NCBI RefSeq assembly: GCF_947250645.1
Contig: NZ_OX366334.1
Coordinates: forward strand, 372,001-436,000
From: Wolbachia endosymbiont (group B) of Eucosma cana
GTDB lineage: Bacteria; Pseudomonadota; Alphaproteobacteria; Rickettsiales; Anaplasmataceae
DNA: 64,000 nucleotides
Direction of reading: 5' to 3'
Part shown: positions 19,150 to 28,641 of the stretch, in pieces
Position numbering within the stretch: the first letter of the stretch is position 1
How the letters are laid out: each line of letters begins with the position of its first letter
Notes under the pieces: generated by a model
Databases searched by the model: none
What the model was told of the DNA's origin: nothing
What the model saw: only the letters and a program-made list of their open reading frames with translations
Made by a program: the position numbers and the translations under genes

Positions 19150-22044
19150 ATGGGTACAGGGTCAGTAAAATATATTGCAGAACCTATCAGTGAACAAAGC
19201 AAACACACTGATGAGCAAAAACTGAAGTGTGACCTAAGTGCTGGACAAGAGTGTTCAGAAATAGGTAGCCCAAAAACAGAAGCAACTGAATTACCAGTAG
19301 ATAGTTATTATGAATTCATTAAGCGAGGTTTACTTTGGGCTGATAGAAGTTTGATAGATGATAAAAAATACTTAGAGGATTTAATAGATGAGTGGCTTAT
19401 TCATGCACCTAACTTAAAACTGGAAGAGAGTCAAAAAAAGTTAAATCAAAAATTACTCAATAGTATTATAAAAGATTTTAATATGGGGAATTATGACTCA
19501 TTTTCAAATCTTAAGCAGTTTTTAGAAAGTAACGAGAAAAATAAAGACCTGAAGTACGTTCTTAATCTAAAAAGAGGGCATCTAGGAACAACAGTATTGA
19601 ATGTGTTTGTCGCACACGATGAAGCCATTCATCCTCTTCTCAAAGCTGGTGCTGATCTAAATATGCAGGATAATAAAGGTAAAACACTTTTGCATGATAC
19701 TGCTATTTATTCCAGTGAGTATGAAGGTCTAAAGTATCTCTTAGATGCAAAAACTGATCCAAATATACAAGATAAAAAAGGTAATACACCTTTACACTAT
19801 TATGCTGCTAATTGTAATGATTATAGCAGAAAGGTTATGGATTTACTCATAAGCAAAGGAGCTGATTTAAACATAAAAAATAACAATGGAAAAACCCCAC
19901 TGCAAATTGCAATTGATAGCAACAATATTATAGAGTGTTTTTTAACTGACAACCAAAAAAAGTTAAGAGACCAACTACGTAAAATGGTTAAAGCTACAGA
20001 TTCTGATGAAGATTGGGATAATCCTTATGGTCCAGGTGTTGAAGATCTGAAAAAATTTTTAGATAAACATAAAAATAACCAAGATTTAAAGATAGTTTTA
20101 AATGTTAAGGGTGATAGTTCAATTTGGCCGTTTTGTCAATTTCCTGATGTAAAAGCTTTACTCTTAAAAGCAGGAGCAACTGACTTTGTAGGTAATAAGC
20201 AAGATAATTGTGAAAAATGTGATAGTCTCTTATCAGAGATGTATCAAACAAATCAACTTGCTAAGCTAAATAAGTTTTTGAGTAAGGTAGTAAAAGCTAA
20301 AAGCATGATTGAACTACAGGAAGTTGTAAATGAGATTATAGCTTCTGGAATGAGATTAAATTTTGCTAAAGACAAAGATTATTACTTTGCAGATCACGTA
20401 CTAGAAAAAATTGCTCAGCTAGAAGGAAGCTATGGAATTGCCAGTGATATAGTATGTGCATTAATATCGAGAGGAGCAAAGTTAAAAAACTCAGATAGTT
20501 TAAAAGTCATTGATACAATAGAACGAGAGTTTAAAGATCATAAAGCTAATGTAATCAAGGCTCATGTAGAGTACATTAATTATGCTGAAGAATTTTTTAG
20601 AGTTGCAAAGGATGCTACCAGTGGTCAACTGTGTGATGGAAAAATCGATAACAGTGTATCTTACTTAGAATACTCAGAGGATAGTATAATAGATGTTGCA
20701 AAAATCACAGATAGAACAAGGAATTTAGGAATACCTCAAGGAGAAAAAGGATATGGAAGGAGTGTAATAAAAATTGGCAAAAGTGAGGTGGAAATTATAA
20801 CCCAAGATGGCATAAGGAATTACACAGATCTTACAGAAGGCAGCGATGTAGTATTAACTTTCTATACTAGTTTGGGAAATGTAGACGTTAGGCTGTATCC
20901 TGACATACAGAATAAAAGCAAAATTATAGTAGAAGTGAGTAATAGAGAGGAAATATTAGAAAAATTCAAAGGTCGCGAAGAAGAGTTAGGCAATGATTGC
21001 GAGCTTGGTAACTACTGGGTCTACGATGCTATTGAACAGGGATATTTTGAAAGGTCTGGAAAATTAATGCATCCTGAAGTAATAAGCGAGTCTAACAACA
21101 AATGGACAGAACGTGAAGAGTTAAGAAAGGATTCTATGGAGGAAGTTGCTAGAAGGCATAAGTTATTACAAGATTTACGCAATATTGAGTCTAATATTGT
21201 AAAAAAGGAGAAGAATTTTGACGTAAAAACTTACCTGATAGATATCTTTAAAATTTTATCTAGGTTCTATGAAGAAAAAGGGGATATTTCTAAAACAGAC
21301 TTAGCTAAAGCAGCAGAAAAGGAAAGTAAAAAATTGGGGTTAGAAGGTAAATACAACTGGAGTAAGATTTTTGGTTTAGAGGAAGAAATTATTGAAAAGG
21401 CAGAAAAACAAGGTGATAAAGAGCAAAAATCAAACATACCTGATGACTTCTATTTAGGGCACGCAATCAATAATGGAAGCTGTTTTTTTGATTCATTCAG
21501 GCAAAGTCTGGAACAACAGAAGGGAATCAAAGTTACTGTAGAGCAGTTAAGGAATGAGTGTAAGAGATTTGCGCAAGACAATCCTCCAGAGTGGTTTATA
21601 AGTAAAATTGGCAACGACTTTGATGAGGTTGAAGGTGAGTTCGTAAATCGTGGAATTACGTGTAACCAATATATCAATAGCATTGGAAAGAATGAATTGT
21701 GGGGACGTTCCGATGTCGAGGGCAGAGTACTTTGTAGTAAGTATGGTGTGAAATTACATGTTGCAGAGAGTAATCCATTCAATGCTACTGATGAGCAACA
21801 AGATCCATACTTGCATCAACTAATAGATAGTTCAGGATCAAGAAGTGCAGGTGAGTATAATAGGATAGATTATGATGACAATAATGTCTTACATATAGTA
21901 AATAAGGGAAGTAATCATTTTCAACCCCTACTTTGTAGAAATAAGGTCTTGGCAAAATGCTATTCAAGCTCACCAAGGTGTAATATGGACGAGTTAAAGA
22001 TAGAATCTCACCAACATAAGTCACTACCTGTAAGTGGATCATAG
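19150..22044 (+). CDS. Ankyrin-repeat OTU-domain protein (putative deubiquitinase effector)
   Basis: 964 residues. Three ankyrin repeats lie at about residues 155-260 (AGADLNMQDNKGKTLLHDTA, DPNIQDKKGNTPLHYYA, GADLNIKNNNGKTPLQIA). A module shared with three other genes here occupies roughly 375-650 and includes RNYTDLTEGSDVVLTFYTS. The last ~200 residues are OTU-like: NNGSCFFDSF with the putative nucleophile Cys778, and NHFQPLL with the putative His923. OTU proteases remove ubiquitin, and bacterial versions are secreted effectors. Ankyrin repeats would bind host proteins. No signal peptide is seen; type IV secretion is plausible but inferred. Its first residues (SVKYIAEPISEQ) match the 51172 gene. 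Confidence 0.8.
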   Translation: MGTGSVKYIAEPISEQSKHTDEQKLKCDLSAGQECSEIGSPKTEATELPVDSYYEFIKRGLLWADRSLIDDKKYLEDLIDEWLIHAPNLKLEESQKKLNQKLLNSIIKDFNMGNYDSFSNLKQFLESNEKNKDLKYVLNLKRGHLGTTVLNVFVAHDEAIHPLLKAGADLNMQDNKGKTLLHDTAIYSSEYEGLKYLLDAKTDPNIQDKKGNTPLHYYAANCNDYSRKVMDLLISKGADLNIKNNNGKTPLQIAIDSNNIIECFLTDNQKKLRDQLRKMVKATDSDEDWDNPYGPGVEDLKKFLDKHKNNQDLKIVLNVKGDSSIWPFCQFPDVKALLLKAGATDFVGNKQDNCEKCDSLLSEMYQTNQLAKLNKFLSKVVKAKSMIELQEVVNEIIASGMRLNFAKDKDYYFADHVLEKIAQLEGSYGIASDIVCALISRGAKLKNSDSLKVIDTIEREFKDHKANVIKAHVEYINYAEEFFRVAKDATSGQLCDGKIDNSVSYLEYSEDSIIDVAKITDRTRNLGIPQGEKGYGRSVIKIGKSEVEIITQDGIRNYTDLTEGSDVVLTFYTSLGNVDVRLYPDIQNKSKIIVEVSNREEILEKFKGREEELGNDCELGNYWVYDAIEQGYFERSGKLMHPEVISESNNKWTEREELRKDSMEEVARRHKLLQDLRNIESNIVKKEKNFDVKTYLIDIFKILSRFYEEKGDISKTDLAKAAEKESKKLGLEGKYNWSKIFGLEEEIIEKAEKQGDKEQKSNIPDDFYLGHAINNGSCFFDSFRQSLEQQKGIKVTVEQLRNECKRFAQDNPPEWFISKIGNDFDEVEGEFVNRGITCNQYINSIGKNELWGRSDVEGRVLCSKYGVKLHVAESNPFNATDEQQDPYLHQLIDSSGSRSAGEYNRIDYDDNNVLHIVNKGSNHFQPLLCRNKVLAKCYSSSPRCNMDELKIESHQHKSLPVSGS

Positions 22045-22197
22045 CTCGGTATATGACTTGCTACACAGCAATGATGGAGGAAGTTTATTTAGATGGTTAA
22101 AGAAGAATTTATTTTATTTAAAAAGTTTACTTAGCGCTTATCAATTTTCAAGCACACTCTCAGATTCAAAAAGGGCTATAGATTGCTCCACATGTAC

Positions 22198-22303
22198 TAT
22201 AGTGTTTTCTAAAATAAATGATAGTGCACTAACATACAAACTCGCAGCTTTTAGGGGGTAATCTCGTAATGAAAATTTATCATTCATTTTCGAAACTACT
22301 ATA
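22198..22303. mobile_element. 106-bp MITE, copy 1
   Basis: The ends form an imperfect ~26-bp inverted repeat (TATAGTGTTTTCTAAAATAA against TATAGTAGTTTCGAAAATGA, both continuing ATGATA). The element is noncoding. A same-length copy lies in opposite orientation at 50687-50792, where comparison with the unoccupied site at 18781 shows insertion at a TA dinucleotide. No transposase in the window has matching ends. Confidence 0.75.
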
Positions 22304-22641
22304 CTTTCTGGAGTTGTGTGCTGGGGTTTAGAGTATTGAATTTTTTGATGTTTATTTGATGTTTATTCGATACATTTTCTACCACTATTGCATTTGATAT
22401 GCTAAAATCTTCATCATTTATATTGATATTTTGTATAATTGAGTGTCGATTCCTGTAGCTTTTTCAGCATTAGTTTGTTCTTTTACCTCAAGATCTCTTG
22501 GTACATCAGAGGTCCTTGATTCCTCTATATCAACTGCAGTAGCAGCAATTTGGCTACCTTTCTTATTTCTCAGCAATACCTTTCAATAGTTTTGGTGTTT
22601 TCATAGTTTCTCTCCTTTTGTTGTTTTTATAAACGGTATAA
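22304..22641 (-). pseudogene. Decayed small gene next to the recombinase (copy 1)
   Basis: No intact gene is visible. The minus strand contains MKTPKLLKGIAEK and, after a frame change, RNKKGSQIAATAVDIEESR followed by polar sequence. The corresponding region 54880-55130 beside the second recombinase copy shares blocks such as ATATGCTAAAATCTTCATCA. It is probably a degraded prophage gene downstream of the recombinase in both copies. Confidence 0.4.
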
Positions 22642-24150
22642 TTACGCCGCTAATCCATAAAATTTCTCCAGTTGCTCACTCCACAGCATCGGTATTTCTC
22701 TTAAATCAACTAACTTCAAACCCCTTGGCTGTCTCCCATTTACTATATCTTCTTTAATTTTTGGTGCTAAATAATTTAACCTTAAAATTTGCTGTATACG
22801 TCTTGTACCTATATTAATTTTGGCACTCAGCTCTTTCACACTTCTATATTTCCCTTTCTCTAGTTGCTGTTTCCATAGATGGGCTCTTACCACTGCTTTG
22901 AGTAACGCATTGTTTGTTTTTCCTTCTGGTTCAATTACTGTACATTTGCTTACTTTCTTCTTTATTGCTATAAACTCCACCTTATCCTCTGAACTCACCT
23001 CTATTCCATCGTCTCTTACCATTACCCCACTTATTAAGTTCCTTACTACTTCCTCCTGTTTTCCAAAACTTAAATTTTTCCATTTTTCTTCGGTCTTTTC
23101 TTTCCAATTTTCATATAGCTGTTCAGCTTTCTTCATCACTTCTTTTTCTACTTCTCCTGCTATTACATTTCGGTTTTCTGATCCACAACCTTTTCCCCTT
23201 AAATGATTGTTGCATACGTAATATCGGTACCTTTTATTTTCTTTTTTTGAGTATGTCAGCGTCATATTTACACTACAGCTCTTGCACTTAATTATTCCCC
23301 TAAGCAATGCTTCCTCATATTTTGCTTTTCTATATGGTTGATTCCTTATCAATTCCTGCGCTTTTTGCCATTTTTCCTCTTTTATTATTGCTTCATGCTT
23401 TCCCTCATACTCTTTCTCATAATGCCTTATTTTTCCCATATATATTGGATTTGTTATTATTCTCCTTACCGTCGCTTTTTTAAAGATATCTGATTTTGTT
23501 CTGTAACCTTGACTATTTAGCTCCCTTGCCAATTCTGCCATTGATTTTAGCTCCAAATATCTTTCAAATATGTGCCTTACTATTTTCGCTTCTTTTTCAT
23601 TTATTATTAATTCTTTATCTTTTACATCATATCCAAGCGGCAAAGTTCCCCCCATCCACAATCCCTGCTCCTTTGATGTTGCTATTTTATTTTTTACCCT
23701 TTCTACGATCATTTCTCTTTCTAGTTGTGCTGCTCCTGACAATACCGTTTGTACAAATTTTCCCATTGGCGTATTATTGTCAAATATTTGTGTTACTGCT
23801 ACAAAATTTACTCGGTGCCTTCTAAAAAATGACGTTACTTCAATGCTGTCTTTTGTTTCTCTTGATAGCCTATCTAGCGTATATACTACTACACAATCTA
23901 CTTCTCCTGTTTTTACATCTTCAAATAATTCCTTTATTGCTGGTCTTTCTAAATTTTTCCCTGAATATCCGCAATCATCATACCTTTTTACCAATGCTAC
24001 CCATCCTTCTCGGCTTTTTATATATTTTTCACATGCTACACGTTGCGCATCAAGACTATTAAACTTTTGTTCTAGTCCATCCTCATTTGATTTTCTTGTA
24101 TATATCGCACACCTTACTTCTTTTAGCATTTTATTCTCTTCAATTTTCAT
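22642..24150 (-). CDS. Large serine recombinase (WO prophage integrase)
   Basis: About 502 residues from ATG at 24150, which overlaps the stop of the preceding DUF2924 gene by 11 bp (a GTG/ATG a few codons upstream is possible). The N-terminal resolvase domain shows AIYTRKSNEDG with catalytic Ser21, SLDAQRVACEKYI, and YTLDRLSRETKDS. The middle holds a recombinase domain and a zinc-ribbon-like part (CKSCSVNMTLTYSKKENKRY, then CNNHLRGKGC). A coiled, Lys-rich C-terminal section ends with a HTH-like RRIQQILRLNYLAP. Such enzymes integrate and excise phage DNA at att sites. The gene appears complete. Confidence 0.92.
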   Translation of the reverse strand: MKIEENKMLKEVRCAIYTRKSNEDGLEQKFNSLDAQRVACEKYIKSREGWVALVKRYDDCGYSGKNLERPAIKELFEDVKTGEVDCVVVYTLDRLSRETKDSIEVTSFFRRHRVNFVAVTQIFDNNTPMGKFVQTVLSGAAQLEREMIVERVKNKIATSKEQGLWMGGTLPLGYDVKDKELIINEKEAKIVRHIFERYLELKSMAELARELNSQGYRTKSDIFKKATVRRIITNPIYMGKIRHYEKEYEGKHEAIIKEEKWQKAQELIRNQPYRKAKYEEALLRGIIKCKSCSVNMTLTYSKKENKRYRYYVCNNHLRGKGCGSENRNVIAGEVEKEVMKKAEQLYENWKEKTEEKWKNLSFGKQEEVVRNLISGVMVRDDGIEVSSEDKVEFIAIKKKVSKCTVIEPEGKTNNALLKAVVRAHLWKQQLEKGKYRSVKELSAKINIGTRRIQQILRLNYLAPKIKEDIVNGRQPRGLKLVDLREIPMLWSEQLEKFYGLAA

Positions 24151-24571
24151 TTTTATCACGCATCCCAAATAATAAAGGTCCGTTGTAGCTCATTCCCATT
24201 ATTTTTCCTGCCACTGCTGACAATGATGTATAAAACTCTTCTTTGTAGATTAAACCCTTATCTGTTACCATTACCGCATGCGTCTCTTCTCCTCTCTCTA
24301 ATATTAGCTCTGTTCCTGCTACTGGAAGTTTGTCACTACTTATTCTTTTTCCCTTCTCTAGCCGATCTGCCAGATACTCCAGTCTTTTTGCTCCTTTTCT
24401 TGACATTTCTCCATACGCTTTTTCCTGCATTCTATAAGCTAATCTTGGTATCAGATATTTCTTTGAGTATCTAGGCGCTTCTTTCCCAAATACCTTCTTC
24501 CACGTTTTTCTCAGCTCATCCAAAGGTTTTCTCTCTAAATTCATTACTTTCTTTTCTGTTTCTCTTTCCAT
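24140..24571 (-). CDS. DUF2924 family protein
   Basis: 143 residues with the family's start LRKTWKKVFGKEAPRYSKKY and LIPRLAYRMQEKAYG, and a later AGTELILERGEETHAVMVTD. DUF2924 proteins commonly precede large serine recombinases in prophages, and this gene is translationally coupled to one (11-bp overlap). It has a GAGAGG ribosome-binding site. I infer an accessory or directionality role in recombination, which is not established. The IS3 element begins 22 bp upstream of the start, so the native promoter may be lost. Confidence 0.8.
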   Translation of the reverse strand: MERETEKKVMNLERKPLDELRKTWKKVFGKEAPRYSKKYLIPRLAYRMQEKAYGEMSRKGAKRLEYLADRLEKGKRISSDKLPVAGTELILERGEETHAVMVTDKGLIYKEEFYTSLSAVAGKIMGMSYNGPLLFGMRDKNEN

Positions 24572-24704
24572 ATTTTCAGCCTCTCATAGAAGGTATAATG
24601 CACCCATTTGTCTAGACCATTTTTTTCAAAGTGATCCGATTTTTAAAATGAATATGTTGATAAATACGTCGACACACATTTAAAGTATTTATCAATATAT
24701 TCAT

Positions 24705-25466
24705 TTACTGTTTATGATAATAAAGATCAGCAGGAACTTTATAATGTAGAGTCTGATGTCGCCTTCTATAGTTATACCAAGCAACAAAATCATTTATTAT
24801 AAGATTTAAATCTCTGATACTATTTGGTCTATAATAATATATAGCTTCTTGCTTTAAAGTTCTCCATAAGCGCTCAACAAATATATTGTCGAAGCAACGT
24901 CCTTTATGGTCCATACTGATTTTAATATTAGCACGCTCTAATTCCATAATAAAGTTGTAGCTAGTAAACTGCACCCCCTGATCACTATTAAAAATCTCAG
25001 GTTTACCTTGTTTTAGAGCTTCTTTGAGAGTATAAAGGCAAAATCCAGCATCGAGATATGGTGATAATGAATGAGCAATAATATAGCGACTATACAAGTC
25101 CATTATTGCCACAAAATAGATAAACTTACCTTCTACCATAATATATGTTATATCAGTAGCCCATACCTGATTAACTCTACAAATAATCAAATCTTTGAGT
25201 AAATAAGGATATATTTTATGCTTTTTTTCTTTAATACTTGTATTACATCTTTTTCTACAATACAGCCCACTAATCTTCATTTTTTTCATAATTCTTAAGA
25301 TTTTTTTGTGATTGACTACTACTCCACTCGCTATGATTTCAGCAGTAATTTTACGATATCCATAACGGCAATCAGAAGCCAAATATACTTCTTGAATCAA
25401 ATTTGCTACTTCACTTTCGTTATTAATTATAGGCCTATAATATAGGCTAGATCTGCAAATCCCCAA
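24705..25466 (-). CDS. IS3 transposase OrfB (copy 1)
   Basis: A 253-residue DDE integrase-core protein: VWATDITYIMVEGKF (first Asp), FNSDQGVQFTSYNF (second Asp) and DNIFVERLWRTLKQE (Glu). It is preceded by a HTH_21 part (YGYRKITAEI). Upstream sequence stays open in this frame back into orfA, as expected for an OrfAB fusion made by -1 frameshifting. Confidence 0.93.
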   Translation of the reverse strand: MGICRSSLYYRPIINNESEVANLIQEVYLASDCRYGYRKITAEIIASGVVVNHKKILRIMKKMKISGLYCRKRCNTSIKEKKHKIYPYLLKDLIICRVNQVWATDITYIMVEGKFIYFVAIMDLYSRYIIAHSLSPYLDAGFCLYTLKEALKQGKPEIFNSDQGVQFTSYNFIMELERANIKISMDHKGRCFDNIFVERLWRTLKQEAIYYYRPNSIRDLNLIINDFVAWYNYRRRHQTLHYKVPADLYYHKQ

Positions 25467-25534
25467 TAAATCAGCCTGTTTCCTAATTGACAGATCAGAA
25501 TCTTTTTCTATAAACCTTACTCTATCTTTTTTGC

Positions 25535-25819
25535 TTATTTCAGTAATTTTTTTTTCAAATAGCTATTTTCCACTGTCAATTCTCCTATTACTTTATGTAA
25601 ACTTTCTATTTCTTGCGCTAAGATTCTTTGTTTTCTCGCACTTTCACTTTCTTCAACAAATAGGTCTTTTAACCTTGCCAATACTCTATCACGCCAATCA
25701 TATAGATTTGTTGATGGTATTTTATATTCACTACATATCTCAGCTGTGCTTTTTTGATTTTTTATTGCTTCCAAAGCTATCTTTGCTTTTAACTCTGGTT
25801 CATATTTTTTTGTTGCCAT
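25535..25819 (-). CDS. IS3 transposase OrfA (copy 1)
   Basis: A 94-residue HTH_8/IS3 OrfA (YEPELKAKIALEAI, TNLYDWRDRV) followed by a leucine-zipper-like helix. Near its end it has a run of nine A residues that is a likely -1 frameshift site into OrfB. It is identical in sequence to the other two copies. Confidence 0.92.
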   Translation of the reverse strand: MATKKYEPELKAKIALEAIKNQKSTAEICSEYKIPSTNLYDWRDRVLARLKDLFVEESESARKQRILAQEIESLHKVIGELTVENSYLKKKLLK

Positions 25820-25889
25820 ACTTTTACCCCTTTACCTTCCTACTCGGATCAACCATTTTTTTTTGGTCTAGTTTATGGGGTGCATTATA

Positions 25890-26904
25890 CTTTAAAGAAG
25901 CGGCAAAACTTGGCAAAAAGGGAACTCTTTTTTCAGCAATAACTGGAGTATTTACCCAAATTGGTGCAACAGTTATAGTAATTAGAGTTGAAGAGAGTGA
26001 AAACATCAATCCAAAATTAAAAGAAGAAGAGACGCTGAAAAATATAATTGGCGGTGTTGATAAAGAGACTGGAGAGTATCAAGGGATAGAGGCATTCCTC
26101 AGTAGTGAAAGCATAGTTCATGTTGCTCCAAGAATATTAATTGCACCTCAATTTACTCACCAACTACCAGAAGATGGCAAAAATCCAGTGGTTGCAGCAT
26201 TAATTCCTATAGCAGAAAAGCTGAGAAGCATAATAGTAGCAGATGGACCAAATACTAATGATGAAGAAGCAATAAAATGGAGAAAAAGTGTAGGCAGCTC
26301 AAGAGTTTACGTAGTTGATCCATGGGTGAAGGTACTTATTGAAGAAGAAATCTTGCCAGCAAGCCCATTTGTAGCTGGTTTAATAGCAAAAGTAGATAGC
26401 GAACAAGGATTTTGGCACTCACCTTCAAATAAAGAGATAAATGGTATTGTTGGAACAAGCAGGCCTATTGATTTTACGCTCGGTAATACAAATTGTAGAG
26501 CAAACCACTTGAATGAAAATGAAGTAACAACGATAATTCATCAAAATGGCTATAGGCTTTGGGGAAATAGAACATGTTCAAACGATTCGAAATGGGCTTT
26601 TCTATCAGTGAGAAGAACTGCAGATTTAATTAACGATAGTCTGCTGCGAGCTCATCTCTGGGCAGTTGATCGAAATATCACCAAAACTTACATAGATGAT
26701 GTGATTGAGGGGGTGAATTCTTATTTGGCCAATTTAAAAGCGCAAGGAGCGATTATCAGTGGAAAATGTTATGCAACTTCAGAATTAAACACACCAGCAA
26801 ATATTGCAAGTGGAAAAGTATACTTTGATTTTGAGTTTACACCACCATATCCAGCAGAACAGATTACTTTTCGTTCACGGCTGGTGAATAGTGAAATATC
26901 GTAA
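25890..26904 (+). pseudogene. Phage tail sheath protein, 5' end removed by IS3
   Basis: The phage frame starts at FKEAAKLGKKGTLFSAITGV right at the IS3 edge and runs 338 codons to TAA. It matches P2 gpFI-type contractile tail sheath, with SSRVYVVDPWVKV, PASPFVAGLIAKVDSEQGFW and WGNRTCSNDSKWAFLSVRR. About 60 N-terminal residues are missing compared with P2 sheath. Without its start and first strands, the sheath should not assemble. The upstream open frame inside the IS3 element is noise. Confidence 0.88.
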
Positions 26905-27335
26905 ATTTTATTAAGGGAAAAAAGGAAGAAAGATGCTACCAAAGATTTTAAAGAATTTTAATGTGTTCGTAGATGGTCGGGGTTATGCAGGAAAAATAGA
27001 TGAAATTACGCTGCCAAAGCTTACCATAAAAACTGAAGAATATAGAGCTGGTGGTATGGATATTCCAGTAAATATTGATATGGGCATGGAAAAGCTTGAA
27101 GCAGATTTCACTTTTTCTGAATACGATACAGAACTCTTTCGGCTATTTGGGTTGATAAATGGAAATTCAGTAGCTTTGACACTCAGAGGTGGAATGCAAG
27201 GGAGTGGTAGTAACGATATTGAAGGAGTAATAATCAACCTTAGGGGCATATTCAGAGAATTTGATTTTGGTAGCTGGAAACCTGCTGAAAAAGCAACGCT
27301 GAAGTGTACTGTAGCTGCTCATTACTATAAACTTA

Positions 27336-28439
27336 TACCAATTCTCATTGTTGTGGAGTCAAATAGGAAACAGAGCAGAGTTGTTTAATTGTAGAAGTAG
27401 CAAGAGAGGTAAGAAATTTGCATAAAGTGCTCTCAAGCAAAGCAATAGTACTGTATATTTTATTGCGCAAAATGTTCTGTTTTATATATAACCAAAGCCT
27501 CTCAACAGGATTAAGTTCAGGTGAATATGGAGGTAGGTATATAATCTCAATGTTTTTAGGTACCTTTAAATTTTTTGACTTATGCCAACTAGCACAGTCC
27601 ATAACAAGAACAGCTTCTCTTGTCCCTAGATATTGCAACATTTGCTCAAGAAATATATTCATGCAATCAGTGTTAACATTTGGTGCAAATAAGCTAAAAC
27701 TCTCTCCATTTTTAGGATTAACTGCACTGTAGAGATAAAAATTATGCCTACCTAACTTTATTTTAACCCGAGTTCTAGTACCTTTTTTAAACCATCCATG
27801 CCCAACTTTCGAATGTGTGCCAAACCTTGATTCATCAAAGAAAAATAGCTCTTTTTCAGGATACTTTCCAATAACTTCATTGAGATTTTTTTTTGAATTC
27901 CTCTTGTTTACTTTTATCTTGTACGTTGTGTACTGGTCTTGGTGTAATATATGAAAATTTCATCTTTTGCATATGGCGGTGTACTGTAGATTTGCTAATA
28001 TTTAAGTCGAACTTTTCCTGTATTCTTATTCTCATTTCTTTAATGGTAATATTAGGGTTTTCTTCTATCCATGCTTCAATTTGCTGTAGTTGAGCCTGAT
28101 TTAATTTAGTTTTTCTTCGGCGTGATCGAGGAGCAAACAGTTTTTCTTCTCTGCCAAATTTCAAGAGTTTTATCCACGAAGTTAGTGCCTTTCTTGAAAT
28201 GCAATATATTTTTGCTACAGACGTTATACTGTACTTTTTTGCTGCAATTACAGCGTTTAGTTTTTTTGAAACATATGCATTATTCCTTACTTTCTTCAGC
28301 ATCTCTTTTGCTGATTTTACTACTTCTTCATCCAATAATTTTGATCTGAGTGCCATTTATACCTAAACTATTTCACTTATTTCATTATGGCTTTTCTTCC
28401 ATTATTGTCTATCTGTTTCCCGTGTAACGGGAATTGGTA
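27336..28439 (-). mobile_element. IS630-family element in the tail tube gene
   Basis: The ends are TACCAATTC and GAATTGGTA in inverted orientation, giving about 1,104 bp, with TTA/TA at both junctions as expected for TA-targeting IS630/Tc1 elements. The transposase lies on the minus strand in two frames. The insertion is precise: removing it restores the tail tube frame. Confidence 0.85.
27345..28356 (-). CDS. IS630 transposase in two frames
   Basis: The N-terminal part (27877-28356) carries HTH sequence: AAKKYSITSVAKIYCISRKA, LNQAQLQQIEAWIEENPNIT, and STVHRHMQKM. After a run of nine A residues near 27890 the frame changes by +1 (equivalently -2). It continues as ELFFFDESRFGTH (first catalytic Asp), VLVMDCASWHKS (second), and LPPYSPELNPVERLW (Glu). 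The frame change at a homopolymer could be programmed frameshifting, known in IS630 elements, or a disabling mutation. Confidence 0.85.
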
Positions 28440-28641
28440 TTACTATCGGTAGTAATGAATTAATAGAAATCGATGCTGAGAACATGATCCGTAAGATTAA
28501 CGGTGTTGATCAAATGGCCTTGCTGCAAACGATTTTAGGGATTTAATGGAATAGATGGATGCCTTTTCATATAACCACTTTTTTATTGAAAAATTACTGA
28601 TAATACTGTATAATTATTAATGTTTTTTAAGCATTTGTGCT

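Larger units (their letters stand above)
24594..25889 (-). mobile_element. IS3-family insertion sequence, copy 1 (1,296 bp)
   Basis: The ends are TATAATGCACCC inverted repeats, extended by CTAGACCA further in. The element contains orfA and orfB on the minus strand. Two more copies of exactly the same length lie at 55768-57063 and 58815-60110. The bases next to its two ends do not form a direct repeat. The left flank is the DUF2924 upstream region and the right flank is inside the tail sheath gene, so this copy sits at a deletion or rearrangement junction. Confidence 0.93.
26933..28546 (+). pseudogene. Phage major tail tube protein, split by IS630
   Basis: The P2 gpFII-like frame starts at ATG 26933 after AAGGAAG and encodes LPKILKNFNVFVDGRGYAGK through AAHYYKL. 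An IS630 element (27336-28439) then interrupts it. The gene resumes after the element in a compatible frame as TIGSNELIEIDAENMIRKIN and ends QTILGI plus TAA at 28544-28546. The tail tube is therefore disrupted. The first part reads into the IS and stops at 27388. Confidence 0.88.

Noticed and set aside
22034..22261. 75-codon frame downstream of the ankyrin-OTU gene
   Set aside because: It starts inside the OTU gene and runs through the MITE, with no recognisable motif. A frameshifted OTU tail is possible but unsupported.
22820..24172. Several plus-strand frames across the recombinase gene
   Set aside because: Low-complexity Phe/Ser/Leu translations antisense to a conserved recombinase.
25531..25889. 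N-terminal extension of the tail sheath frame (hydrophobic, Leu/Phe rich)
   Set aside because: This lies inside the IS3 element, antisense to its orfA. The identical frame recurs in copies 2 and 3 away from any sheath gene.
22198..28439. The 106-bp MITE as a derivative of the resident IS630
   Set aside because: Both target TA, but the terminal repeats differ (TATAGT... against TACCAATTC).
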